From Paenibacillus alginolyticus DSM 5050 = NBRC 15375 (GTDB taxonomy: Bacteria; Bacillota; Bacilli; Paenibacillales; NBRC-103111), in contig NZ_AUGY01000023.1 in NCBI RefSeq assembly GCF_000422905.1, forward strand, positions 31,287 through 95,286: a DNA stretch of 64,000 nt, read 5' to 3'. The notes below the pieces were generated by a model. That model made no database searches. It saw nothing but the letters and a program-made list of their open reading frames with translations, and had not been told where the DNA came from. The position numbers and the translations under genes are program-made. Positions 46,251 through 54,631 of the stretch are shown here, piece by piece. Position 1 is the first letter of the stretch. Each line of letters begins with the position of its first letter.

Positions 46251-46966
46251 ATGAGTCGATCATGGCCGTTAACTAACAAGCCCTGGATCATGCACCAAAT
46301 CTGGAATGATTTACTCTTTGCTCATTGGCCCATTTCCATCGAAACATTAAGACCACTCCTACCCGCCCTATCCCTATTGATACCTTTGACGGAACAGCAT
46401 GGATCGGTGTTGTCCCCTTCCACATGTCAGGCATAGCACCTAGAGGTTTACCTCCGTTACCTTACTTTTCAGCCTTTCCAGAAATCAATGTAAGGACCTA
46501 CGTAACCATACAAGGTAAACCCGGCGTTTACTTTTTCAGTCTAGATGCTCATAACCGATTCGCTGTTGAAGCAGCACGCTTCGCTTTCCATCTTCCGTAC
46601 TTTTATGCACATATTCAAGTTCAACATCAGGCAGAGAACACCATATTCTACCAAAGTTTACGAAAAGATAACCGTGCACGACATGGTGAATTTGCTGGTG
46701 AATATCGCCCATCATCCGACATACAATTAGCAAATCCTGAAACTCTCGAATATTGGTTAACCGAACGTTATTGTCTCTATTGCACAGATCGCCGCGGCAA
46801 TGTGTATCGAGGAGAAATCGATCATGATCCATGGCCCTTACAATCGGCTGAAGCTACCCTCCCGTATTCATTTGGGATTCAGCTTCCAGATACATCACCG
46901 CTTTTACATTTTGCTAAAAAATTAAAGGTTAAAATCTGGGCACTCGAAAAGCTTTGCCTTACATAA
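46251..46966 (+). pseudogene. DUF2071 (YqjF-like) protein, frameshifted
   Basis: The 5' part, MSRSWPLTNKPWIMHQIWNDLL to LRPLLP, and the 3' part, IDTFDGTAWIGVVPFHMSG to the end, are in different frames. Together they form one DUF2071/YqjF protein of about 237 residues. The shift lies at about 46357-46385 and is repaired by one extra base. The 3' part is well preserved through YCTDRRGNVYRGEIDH and LHFAKKL, so inactivation, if real, is recent. AAGGAG lies about 9 bases before the ATG at 46251. The family function is unknown to me. Confidence 0.85.
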
Positions 46967-47101
46967 AAACACGATATTCCTACTTCAAGGTGATGAAAAT
47001 ATGATTAATGATGTTAATATTTTATGTAGCTAATTCATAATTAACAGGGTGTTTCTATCATTTCGTGCTTTTTCCTGTTGAAAAAAGCTTATTTCAGTTA
47101 G

Positions 47102-47302
47102 AATAATGATAGAGATGGCATTCGTTTCGGTTGGGTATGTGTCTTCGTATTTGGACTCCGTGCAATTGGGGATTTCAAGTATGTGGGTTTATTTAAGAGG
47201 GTCAAAGAGACTCGTTTCGCAACATATGATACATTTTTGTTCACACCGCTTTGTTTATGGCTTGGATTCACATTTTATTGCACGCTCATTTACAGCCATT
47301 AA
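47102..47302 (+). pseudogene. Relic of a DUF3995-type membrane protein (C-terminal part)
   Basis: Reading from 47102 gives FGWVCVFVFGLRAIGDFKYV, then GLFKRVKETRFATYDTFLFT and PLCLWLGFTF ending in TAA. The pattern R-x-IGDFxYVGxFK-x-x-x-xTxFAxxDTxxxxPLC is that of the DUF3995 C-terminus. A TAG closes the frame just upstream and no N-terminal part was found, so this is a remnant. Confidence 0.65.
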
Positions 47303-47450
47303 AGTCTGTAATTCCGAGTACAATCGCCAACATCATAATCCGTGAAAGTACTAACAGCAGTTCCCACCAAACCAAAACTCGAGCCTGATGAACAGGTGTC
47401 AGCTCATTCAATATAACAAAATACCATGTAGTTGAAAATAATACTTGAGC
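47286..47450 (-). pseudogene. Possible membrane-transport protein relic
   Basis: A start-less open stretch of 54 codons reads hydrophobically: LFSTTWYFVILNELTP, HQARVLVWWELLLVLSRI and MMLAIVLGITD. It looks like the end of an MFS-like transporter but is too short for certainty. It lies antisense to the end of the DUF3995 relic. Confidence 0.3.
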
Positions 47451-47571
47451 TTACATTTATCATTAATAAACGTTAGAGCGATGTTGTCATGTTCTCTCTC
47501 TGCTCTCTTTTCTTTCACTTTTTACACTTTATCAACGAAACCATGGAGTATATACGGAGGGAATACACGAT

Positions 47572-48435
47572 ATGCCAAGATTCATGGACTATATGATCAG
47601 TCCTTATCCGCTTCGGATCATTTCATTACCCATTGATTCCAGTAAATTAAAGCTGCAATCCTTGATTATCCGTGCTGTTGGGCATCTTCCAGGCCGTATT
47701 TCCTTTCGATCAAACGCGTCATTTGAGAAATGGGCATTTGTCTATATAGCAGGTGGAAAAGGCTCCTATCAAGTCGATGATGGCGCCGTTCAACATATTG
47801 AAAGCGGAAGCCTGTTCTTCCTTCGACCTGGAGCTGTTTATAACTATGGGCCTGATGTAGACGGTTATTGGGACGAGTACTACTTCACATTCGAGGGAAG
47901 CCGAATTGCGGAATGGCTGAGCAGTTGGCTTACACAAGTCGATATGGCGAAACAGGTTGGGCATGAAGATGCTGCTCAGCACAATCGGATCGAACGCATT
48001 TTTATTCTCATGGAAAGCGGAATACCCGATAATATTGATCGTGCTGCCTTGCTGCTTGAATCCTTGCTTTTTGAATTTATTCTGGAAGATCAAGTACCGG
48101 CGGAAACGACAAAAACACAGCAATTGATCGATCTCATGGCCGATCTCGGAGATTCGTTGTTCCAGCCATTTGACGCGACGCTTATTGCAAAACGCCACCA
48201 TATCTCGCTTTCCACTCTTCGGAGGATCGTAAACGAATATACCGGCTACCCACTTGGAGCCTATATTCACCGTTTAAAAATGGCAGCAGCGAAAAACATT
48301 CTGCTGAATACAGACGATACTGTTAAGGAGATCGCAGATTCACTTGGTTATAAAGACGTCTTTTATTTTTCTCGTTTATTCAAAAAATACGTTGGCGACT
48401 CTCCGCTTATTTATCGGAATAAGATGCAATTGTAA
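47572..48435 (+). CDS. AraC-family transcriptional regulator
   Basis: Regulator of 287 residues: an N-terminal cupin sensor (about 20-110; WAFVYIAGGKGSYQVDDGAV, SGSLFFLRPGAVYNYGP) and two C-terminal helix-turn-helix motifs (about 190-285; ISLSTLRRIVNEYTGYPLGAY and VKEIADSLGYKDVFYFSRLFKK). CGGAGGGA is 6 bases before the ATG. A sugar-type ligand is usual for the family. No clear target gene follows: the next 420 bases hold only relics, and the next gene is convergent. Confidence 0.92.
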   Translation: MPRFMDYMISPYPLRIISLPIDSSKLKLQSLIIRAVGHLPGRISFRSNASFEKWAFVYIAGGKGSYQVDDGAVQHIESGSLFFLRPGAVYNYGPDVDGYWDEYYFTFEGSRIAEWLSSWLTQVDMAKQVGHEDAAQHNRIERIFILMESGIPDNIDRAALLLESLLFEFILEDQVPAETTKTQQLIDLMADLGDSLFQPFDATLIAKRHHISLSTLRRIVNEYTGYPLGAYIHRLKMAAAKNILLNTDDTVKEIADSLGYKDVFYFSRLFKKYVGDSPLIYRNKMQL

Positions 48436-48442
48436 ATATAAT

Positions 48443-48466
48443 TTAACATAACTAAAGTTATGTTAA
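48443..48466. repeat. Perfect 11-bp-arm palindrome after the AraC gene
   Basis: TTAACATAACT and AGTTATGTTAA are separated by AA. There is no T-run, so it could be an operator or a weak bidirectional terminator. Confidence 0.7.
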
Positions 48467-48715
48467 CAAAATAATGTTCATACGTCCCCATAAACGACAG
48501 GAGGACAGGCATGCTCTGTCATATTCACGCATACAAACTCGATTGATGCGCTTGCCTGGGAAATGAAAAGCATACACATTTCCCAAGCCTCTAATTTTAA
48601 GCATTTTAAAATTTCATTAACGGATAAGAAGCCGTAAAGCACCGTTGGTTGCGTAAAATCCTGTTAAAAATAGGCCTTCGAGAATTCGATATATGGCAAT
48701 AATTAGATTGTACTC

Positions 48716-48843
48716 CCGTAAAGAGAGTGAATATAAATCACTTCAGGCTTAAAATAGGCTTCAAACTCGAAGTCCTCTGTATCCGTTAATTTGGATTTCG
48801 ATGTCACCCATGTTAGGTAAGGATCCTGTTGGGAAATCATTTG
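48716..48843 (-). pseudogene. Relic paralogue of the 237-aa gene at 50 kb
   Basis: On the minus strand this fragment reads MISQQDPYLTWVTSKSKLTD, then TEDFEFEAYFKPEVIYIH. It aligns without gaps to SISQEDPYLTRVTSKAKLTD and FEDFRFEVYFQPDVIYIH of the intact gene about 1.7 kb upstream. Both flanks are lost. It shows that the locus once held two copies. Confidence 0.85.
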
Positions 48844-48857
48844 ATGGTTCAATTAGC

Positions 48858-49877
48858 TTATAGGGCTAAAAAGATCTTGGCATTCTCTACTTTACCTTGA
48901 ACTAGATCTTGAAATGCTTGATTTCCGTCTTTTAGAGGACGTATTTCCGACCACTCGGCGTGATCGATCTTGCCGCTCTTCAAAAGTTCAACAGCATAAT
49001 CAAAATCCTGATCTTGGTATGAGAAGGAGCCCAGTAGGTTTATTTCATTGCGAATGCATACGTTGATTGGAACTTCCGTCTTATCTATACCAAGTCCTAT
49101 ATTCATGACGGTCCCTCCAGGATTAATTAGCTCGATGGCAGCTGATCGAGTAGGCTGAAAACCAGCTGCATCTATTACAACATCAATACCCAAGGGTCCC
49201 ATCACTTTTTTAATCCTCTGAATATAGCCGTGCTCTCTAGGGGAAATGGTTCCTGTTGCTCCAAGTCTCTGTGGCGTTTTTAAACGTGATTCGTTTGTGT
49301 CCACCACGATCACCCTTGATGCTCCCAAAATTTGAGCGGTAAGAAAGCTTAATAAGCCAATCGTTCCAGCCCCAAAGACCACAACATTGGCGAACGGATG
49401 CTTCTCCATTGCCCGTCGTGTCGCTCGAAGAGAACAGGCTAGGGGTTCAACTAGTGCTGCCCGAAATGAATTCATCGTCTCGGGTATTACATGAACAGCA
49501 GATGAAGGAACGTTAACATACTCAGCAAAAGCACCCGGGCGATGAATTCCGATAATGGTCCGGTTTACACAAAGATGCACGGATCCTTTGCGGCATGAAA
49601 TACATTTTCGGCAGGAAAGCAGCGGATTCACCACCACCTTTTGTCCTCTCGTCAGTCCATTTACCTTGGCACCTAGGTCATGTATGGTTCCGCTAAATTC
49701 ATGACCCATGATTAAAGGTGGTACACGCAAACTGTTATGACCAAGATATCCCTCGATTTCTGACCCACAGATGCCTACTGCGTCTACCTTGACTAACACT
49801 TCTTCCTCGTTTATCACGGGTATTGCCACCTCTTGGATTTCCATCCACTCCGCTTTTGTCCAAACTAAGCTTTGCAT
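48858..49877 (-). CDS. Zinc-dependent medium-chain alcohol/polyol dehydrogenase
   Basis: MDR-family dehydrogenase of 339 residues, close to sorbitol, threonine and galactitol-phosphate dehydrogenases. Zinc ligands are in VGICGSEIEGY and GHEFSGTI; the structural zinc set is CRKCISCRKGSVHLC; the NAD site is VFGAGTIGLLS. AGGAGAGG is 6 bases before the ATG. The ribosome site itself lies inside a relic of an FAH hydrolase gene. It probably oxidises a sugar alcohol or sugar acid hydroxyl for the adjoining cluster (inference). Confidence 0.9.
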   Translation of the reverse strand: MQSLVWTKAEWMEIQEVAIPVINEEEVLVKVDAVGICGSEIEGYLGHNSLRVPPLIMGHEFSGTIHDLGAKVNGLTRGQKVVVNPLLSCRKCISCRKGSVHLCVNRTIIGIHRPGAFAEYVNVPSSAVHVIPETMNSFRAALVEPLACSLRATRRAMEKHPFANVVVFGAGTIGLLSFLTAQILGASRVIVVDTNESRLKTPQRLGATGTISPREHGYIQRIKKVMGPLGIDVVIDAAGFQPTRSAAIELINPGGTVMNIGLGIDKTEVPINVCIRNEINLLGSFSYQDQDFDYAVELLKSGKIDHAEWSEIRPLKDGNQAFQDLVQGKVENAKIFLAL

Positions 49878-49887
49878 AATGATCCTC

Positions 49888-49959
49888 TCCTTTTTTTAAT
49901 TGACCTGTACTCACAGTCCCTTTCACTGACTTTTCTCCATTGCGATAAATACGTGATGT
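49888..49959 (-). pseudogene. Relic of an FAH-family hydrolase gene
   Basis: The minus strand reads TSRIYRNGEKSVKGTVSTGQ followed by LKK. The intact FAH-type enzyme at 60.9-61.8 kb has TCRIYRNEEKIVEGTASTGQ and LKR at the same place, and the DNA is also clearly similar. Only about 24 codons survive, joined directly to the start of the dehydrogenase gene, which marks a deletion or duplication scar. Confidence 0.8.
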
Positions 49960-49980
49960 CGTGCATTATAGCCTATAACT

Positions 49981-50694
49981 CTATTTTATTTTTTTGGCAG
50001 TTCCAGCTTGTTTGGGGAGCATTATTTCAACTCTTTTATCTTCATCCATTTCCATGAAGTATACCATTTGGTCAAATCCTCGAGTGATATTCGGTTTAAA
50101 GCGAATGTCCAATTTCAGTTTTACTGAGGTGTATGGTTGGTGTTCTGTCCAAATTTCCATTGTTCCACCATCGATATTTTCCAATCGAACCCCATGGATT
50201 TCATCCTCAAACGGTTTAAGATGAACGATAAAGTGTTCATGATGATCGTTCATATATCTCTCAATCTTATTTGCATCTTTCAGACGTCTTAACCATAAAG
50301 CAAAAGGATCCTTCAACCCTTCGAGCTGGCCGGCAACAGGATGAGTATAATCAGCTTTGTTCCAAAGTTCTGAAGCTAAATCATGGATATAAATCACATC
50401 AGGCTGAAAATAAACCTCAAACCTAAAGTCTTCGAAATCGGTTAATTTGGCTTTTGATGTCACCCTTGTTAAGTAAGGATCTTCTTGTGAAATTGATTGT
50501 AGGGACAATTGTTCATTACCATCCAATAAAACCGTTTGTTTAGTAGCGTACGATTTTAAGTCCTTGGCACTAGATAGTATTTGTTGCAAATGAAGAACAT
50601 CTTCTTCAGATCGACTGCTCATTATCAAGTAGGTAAGGGAAAATAGGCACCCCCAGACAAAGGCAATCGTAACATACTTAAACAATATACCCAT
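49981..50694 (-). CDS. Membrane-anchored protein of unknown function
   Basis: Protein of 237 residues with one N-terminal hydrophobic helix (about 5-24, YVTIAFVWGCLFSLTYLI) and an outside domain rich in beta structure with LTDFEDFRFEVYFQPDVIYI. The charged, repeated beta pattern is like lipoprotein-carrier-like (LolA-type) domains, but I do not recognise a named family with certainty. Its start overlaps the end of the molybdopterin oxidoreductase gene by 17 bases, suggesting a partner of that enzyme. A paralogue fragment lies at 48.7-48.8 kb. Confidence 0.7.
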   Translation of the reverse strand: MGILFKYVTIAFVWGCLFSLTYLIMSSRSEEDVLHLQQILSSAKDLKSYATKQTVLLDGNEQLSLQSISQEDPYLTRVTSKAKLTDFEDFRFEVYFQPDVIYIHDLASELWNKADYTHPVAGQLEGLKDPFALWLRRLKDANKIERYMNDHHEHFIVHLKPFEDEIHGVRLENIDGGTMEIWTEHQPYTSVKLKLDIRFKPNITRGFDQMVYFMEMDEDKRVEIMLPKQAGTAKKIK

Positions 50695-51805
50695 TTATAT
50701 CGTAACCTTCTTTTTCTTCCCAATATCCTAACCCTCGTTCAATTGTGAATTCAATATGATCCAGCCATTTGATCGATTTATAGCCATGCATGGCTGGATG
50801 AAATAAACGAAGTGGAGCCCCCTGGTTACCAATCAATTCTTTTCCATCTATTTTGTAAGCTAGAATAACGTTCTGTTCCATAAGTTGTGAAAGCAGATAA
50901 GTCTCTGTATAAATTTTATCAGCAGAATGCATCTTTACATATATTCCCTCCTGCCTCGGTTCTAAGCTATTTACGAGCTCCTGAAATGAAATGCCCTCCC
51001 ACTCTACTCCGAGGACACTCCAACCTGTTACGCAGTGAAAGTCATGGGTAAACGTATGTTTAGGAAGTTTCATCAGGTCATCCCATGTCCATTCCAATGG
51101 GTTTTCAATTAATCCAGTAACCAATAATCGCCAAGTTGTCTTATCAAAGGCAGGAGGATCATTTCTGACCGAATAGATGCGAAAATAACCTCTTCTTTTG
51201 ATATCACTAAGTCCCGCTAAGAAATGTGTGGATATCGGTTGATACCAGCGAAATAACCCACCCAAAAGTATAGATGCCATGCCACCGCAAAAAAGGATTA
51301 CCACGTCTCGGCGAGAATAAAGTATGCCGCGGTCACGATCATCACCACTGCGCTTTCTTCTGACTATTCGTTTTCCCTCTCCTTTTTTCCGGAAATACCA
51401 AAGCATTATATGCCCGAATGTCCAAGGGATAATAAACAGAGCTAATAGATCATGAACGTCTAGAGATACTTGACGTATTCTTAAGTAGGCGGTATTGTTG
51501 ATCCATAGATAAATCCCACTTGCAGCCCATCCTAATCCAAGGGAATACTGTAAGCAAATATGAAATGTTTTTTTCCAGAATCGGTTTCTTCGAAGATAGT
51601 GAACCAAATGAGGAATAATCGATAGGATAAAAATGAAATAGAGGATACCAAGGATAGAGTGAACTTCTCTTATTGTCCAGCGGTACTCTACAAAGTAGAT
51701 GCGGAGCGTTGGAACGTATAAAACGGTTCCGCTTACTAACAAAATGAGAATCATTAATCCATGTACAAAATGAAGATAATAATAAAAACTGCGTTTTTTT
51801 ACCAT
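50678..51805 (-). CDS. Membrane cytochrome b / molybdopterin oxidoreductase fusion
   Basis: Protein of 375 residues. The first about 150 form four membrane helices with histidines (LHFVHGLM, REVHSILGI, LDVHDLLAL, TFGHIMLW) as expected for a heme-b561-type domain. A second hydrophobic segment after SRRDVVILFCGGMASILLGG looks like an internal twin-arginine export signal. The C-terminal part is a sulfite-oxidase/MsrP-like Moco domain: molybdenum Cys in DFHCVTGWSV and GAPLRLFHPAMHGYKSIKWL. It would move electrons between the membrane quinone pool and an outside substrate. The ATG at 51805 with TTGGAGG is preferred over an upstream start. Substrate unknown. Confidence 0.87.
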   Translation of the reverse strand: MVKKRSFYYYLHFVHGLMILILLVSGTVLYVPTLRIYFVEYRWTIREVHSILGILYFIFILSIIPHLVHYLRRNRFWKKTFHICLQYSLGLGWAASGIYLWINNTAYLRIRQVSLDVHDLLALFIIPWTFGHIMLWYFRKKGEGKRIVRRKRSGDDRDRGILYSRRDVVILFCGGMASILLGGLFRWYQPISTHFLAGLSDIKRRGYFRIYSVRNDPPAFDKTTWRLLVTGLIENPLEWTWDDLMKLPKHTFTHDFHCVTGWSVLGVEWEGISFQELVNSLEPRQEGIYVKMHSADKIYTETYLLSQLMEQNVILAYKIDGKELIGNQGAPLRLFHPAMHGYKSIKWLDHIEFTIERGLGYWEEKEGYDINGYIV

Positions 51806-51876
51806 TATCCAACCTCCAATTCCACTTGATGAATCCTCTTCCGTAAACAATCTTCGTCACTAAATAGATTGATTTC

Positions 51877-52578
51877 CTAAACAGCGGACTTTACTTCCTC
51901 GGATACGGCTTGATCTAGGTATACTTTTTTCTTAGACACAATTTTACCGACAAACATAACGAGAATAGCCAATCCAATAGGAATCATATCATGACCTGCC
52001 TGGAATATTGATTCGATAAATTTTTCTACTGTTTTATCGTTTAATACCATTTCTCCTGCAGTGTAACCTAGTAGCCCAGCTCCTAATAAAACGATTATGG
52101 GGAAGCGATTCATGAGACGCATTAATAACTGGCTTCCCCAAACTATCAATGGGATACTAATAGTCAGTCCTAATCCGATCAGCAAGAAGTTTCCTCTTGC
52201 TGCGCCAGCCATAGCAAGGACATTATCTAGACTCATGATTAAATCGGCAATGATAATCGTTTTAATAGCTTGACCCATTTTACTGCTAGATTGTATCTGC
52301 TCCTCTTTTCCATCATTTTTCAATAATTTAATAGCAATATATATAAGTAATAATCCTCCTGCGATTTGAACAAAGGGAATTTCTAACAACCAAACGGCAA
52401 TGAACGTTAACACGATTCTTAAACCTATTGCCCCAATGCTCCCCCAGAATATAGCCTTTTTTTGTTGATTTGAAGGGAGATTACGACAAGCTAGAGCAAT
52501 AACAATAGCGTTATCTCCACTTAAAACAATATTAATTAAAATAAGTTTAAACAAGCCAACGAATAAATAGCCATCCAT
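51877..52578 (-). CDS. TerC-family integral membrane protein (YjbE-like)
   Basis: Seven-helix membrane protein of 233 residues. The two family motifs with buried acids are ILINIVLSGDNAIVIALA and IIADLIMSLDNVLAMAGA. Relatives take part in metal (Mn2+) efflux or metal loading of exported enzymes. Of the two in-frame ATGs, 52578 has AGGAG at better spacing. It follows tctA by 73 bases, and no riboswitch fits in this gap. A role in supporting the exported metalloenzyme downstream is possible. Confidence 0.9.
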   Translation of the reverse strand: MDGYLFVGLFKLILINIVLSGDNAIVIALACRNLPSNQQKKAIFWGSIGAIGLRIVLTFIAVWLLEIPFVQIAGGLLLIYIAIKLLKNDGKEEQIQSSSKMGQAIKTIIIADLIMSLDNVLAMAGAARGNFLLIGLGLTISIPLIVWGSQLLMRLMNRFPIIVLLGAGLLGYTAGEMVLNDKTVEKFIESIFQAGHDMIPIGLAILVMFVGKIVSKKKVYLDQAVSEEVKSAV

Positions 52579-52651
52579 TTTCATCTACTCCTTTCTAGAA
52601 TATCTCCTTCGGCTTGGGGTGGTTATTAATAACTCCGCGACTGGATTAGCT

Positions 52652-54148
52652 CTACATTTCCACATCACTGGCAAGGATACCCTTCTTTTTCATAACTCCT
52701 GCGATAAAGCTAAGCACAAATATGAGGATCGATAAGCTTAACATTATACCCGCTATAGGACGTTGAAATATAGCGAAAAAGCTTCCGTGGAACATGCTTA
52801 ATGATTGAAGCAGTGAACTTTCCATCATTTTTCCTAATACGAAGGTTAAGACGATGGGCGCCATTGGAATATCTACCTTTTTCATTAAATAACCCAAAAT
52901 TCCAAAAACGATCATCACACCCACATCCCAAAGACTATTGTTTACGGTATAAGCTCCTACCACAGATATGATTAGGATAATAGGAAATAGCAGCTTAAAG
53001 GGTACCATTGCGACCTTAGCCCATATGCCTGCCATGGGTAAATTCATGAATAGCAAAATCGCATTCCCGATAAACATACTGGCTATAATCGCCCACACAA
53101 ATTCAGGGTTATTCTGGAATAGCGTTGGCCCAGGTGTCAAGCCATGCATAATGAAAGCCCCTAACAAGATGGCGATCGTTGGTGAACTTGGAATCCCTAA
53201 TGTAAACAGTGGAATAAGCGCCCCACCGCAGTAGGAATTATTAGCCGTCTCAGGTCCGGCCACTCCTTCAATTGCTCCCTTCCCGAAACGGGATGGATCT
53301 TTAGCAAGCTTTTTCTCCAATGAATAAGATAGAATCGCCGGGATAACCGAATTAGCCCCAGGAATTAAGCCGATAAAGAAGCCTAACACGGTTCCTCTGC
53401 CGATTGCCTTAAATGTCGGCTTCAATTCTTCACGCCTTGGAAGAACCCCTTTCACCGCCGCAATCTTTTCGGATTTGTAACTTTGCTCAGCAGTGATGAG
53501 AATTTCCGATAAACCGAATAATCCCATGGCTACCGTTACGAAATCTATGCCGCTCATCAAATGCGGCTCTCCAAAGGTGAAACGGAGAGCCCCCGAAATC
53601 GGATCCATCCCGATTAATGCTAAATTCAACCCAATGCAGGCAGAAATCATTCCACGAATTAAGGATTTACCCATCAGTCCAATAACCATCGTCAAGCCCA
53701 AAACCATAAGGGCAAAAAATTCCGGCGGGCCAAATCTTAAAGCAAAGTTGGCTAACGGCGGACCAACAAAAGCTAAACCAAATAAGGAGACAGTCCCCCC
53801 AATAAAAGATCCGATGCCCGCCACTCCAAGGGCGGTTCCAGCTCGTCCTTGCTTAGCTAAAGGATGTCCATCCAAACAAGTAATGACCGACGCCGCCTCG
53901 CCAGGCGTATTGATTAATACAGATGTGATCGTTCCTCCGTACATGGCTCCGTAATAAATTCCCGATAGCATAATGATAGCGGATACAGGTTCCATTCCAA
54001 AAGTAATCGGAAGTAACACTGCTGTTCCGGTGGTAGGGCCAAGCCCAGGTAAGACGCCAACAAGCATTCCAATCGTTACTCCGATTAAACAGTATAATAA
54101 ATTCCACCATGTAAGGGCAGTTGCAAATCCTGATAACCATTGCTCCAT
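52652..54148 (-). CDS. tctA: Tripartite tricarboxylate transporter, large permease TctA
   Basis: Twelve-helix permease (498 aa) of the TTT family for organic acid uptake. Family blocks are GVLPGLGPTTGTAVLLPITFG and YGGTITSVLINTPGEAASV near the N-terminus, and the second-half repeat FFIGLIPGANSVIPAILSY. GGGGGAAG is 5 bases before the ATG. Works with TctB and TctC encoded upstream. Confidence 0.96.
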   Translation of the reverse strand: MEQWLSGFATALTWWNLLYCLIGVTIGMLVGVLPGLGPTTGTAVLLPITFGMEPVSAIIMLSGIYYGAMYGGTITSVLINTPGEAASVITCLDGHPLAKQGRAGTALGVAGIGSFIGGTVSLFGLAFVGPPLANFALRFGPPEFFALMVLGLTMVIGLMGKSLIRGMISACIGLNLALIGMDPISGALRFTFGEPHLMSGIDFVTVAMGLFGLSEILITAEQSYKSEKIAAVKGVLPRREELKPTFKAIGRGTVLGFFIGLIPGANSVIPAILSYSLEKKLAKDPSRFGKGAIEGVAGPETANNSYCGGALIPLFTLGIPSSPTIAILLGAFIMHGLTPGPTLFQNNPEFVWAIIASMFIGNAILLFMNLPMAGIWAKVAMVPFKLLFPIILIISVVGAYTVNNSLWDVGVMIVFGILGYLMKKVDIPMAPIVLTFVLGKMMESSLLQSLSMFHGSFFAIFQRPIAGIMLSLSILIFVLSFIAGVMKKKGILASDVEM

Positions 54149-54159
54149 CTTTCTTCCCC

Positions 54160-54609
54160 CTAAAAACCAAATTCATTAACAGGTAGCGGTACGTCCAAAA
54201 AGGTTTGAAAAACCACGAACGTAGTAATGGCAATGACAAAAGAAATCCCCAGTGCCCGGTACCATTTGTACTCCCGCACCAAAAGCATAAACATAAGGAG
54301 GGTACCGGCAATCACAAACCCAGCGAAAGAAACAACAATTATAAAGATAATACTGGAAAAAAGAATGGATATCACATTCCCTAATCCCTTTCCCTTTGGG
54401 AGAATGTCCGAAATCAAAATCACCTCTTTTTTTATCGATTCTACGATATATAGAATAGACAGGATAATTAAAATTCCACTTAACCATAATGGGAATAGTC
54501 CTGGTCCTGGTCCAATGGAACTTTTATAATCCAAAGACAAAGCCTGCCAAAAAAGCATACAACCTAAAAGAAATATGAAGATACCAAAACAAACACCTAC
54601 ATTTTTCAA
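54160..54609 (-). CDS. tctB: Tripartite tricarboxylate transporter, small permease TctB
   Basis: Four-helix small subunit (149 aa from the start chosen) of the TTT transporter: FLLGCMLFWQALSLDYKSSI, GPGLFPLWLSGILIIL and two later helix pairs. TTG at 54609 follows AAAGGA at good spacing and avoids overlap with the upstream gene; GTG at 54648 and ATG at 54642 are in-frame alternatives without a ribosome site. It ends 11 bases before tctA. Confidence 0.88.
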   Translation of the reverse strand: MKNVGVCFGIFIFLLGCMLFWQALSLDYKSSIGPGPGLFPLWLSGILIILSILYIVESIKKEVILISDILPKGKGLGNVISILFSSIIFIIVVSFAGFVIAGTLLMFMLLVREYKWYRALGISFVIAITTFVVFQTFLDVPLPVNEFGF

Positions 54610-54631
54610 ATCATCACGTCCTTTTAACTGG

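Larger units (their letters stand above)
46967..47571. other. Decayed intergenic region
   Basis: No intact gene is supported in this stretch. It contains two overlapping coding relics on opposite strands (listed separately) and, at its right end, the leader of the AraC-type gene with a good ribosome site. Confidence 0.55.
48436..48857. other. Intergenic region with palindromes and a paralogue relic
   Basis: Besides the palindrome and relic listed separately, it has a 9-bp-stem hairpin (TGGGAAATG/CATTTCCCA, about 48560-48590) and an 11-codon open frame after a strong ribosome site (AGGAGGACAGGC ATG at 48510) that stops at once. The latter may be the stump of a deleted gene once downstream of the AraC gene. 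Confidence 0.5.

Noticed and set aside
47106..47345. 79-residue open frame starting MIEMAFVSVGYVSS
   Set aside because: The neighbouring frame encodes a clear DUF3995 relic; this frame has no similarity and no ribosome site.
49735..49926. 63-residue frame starting MKGTVSTGQLKKGEDH
   Set aside because: Its first residues come from the FAH relic and the rest is out of frame with the dehydrogenase; it is a junction artefact, not a gene.
52579..52651. Manganese (yybP-ykoY) riboswitch before the TerC gene
   Set aside because: The gap is only about 70 bases and shows no conserved riboswitch core.
53493..53954. 153-residue plus-strand frame over tctA
   Set aside because: Lys/Pro-rich antisense of hydrophobic helices, a common artefact.
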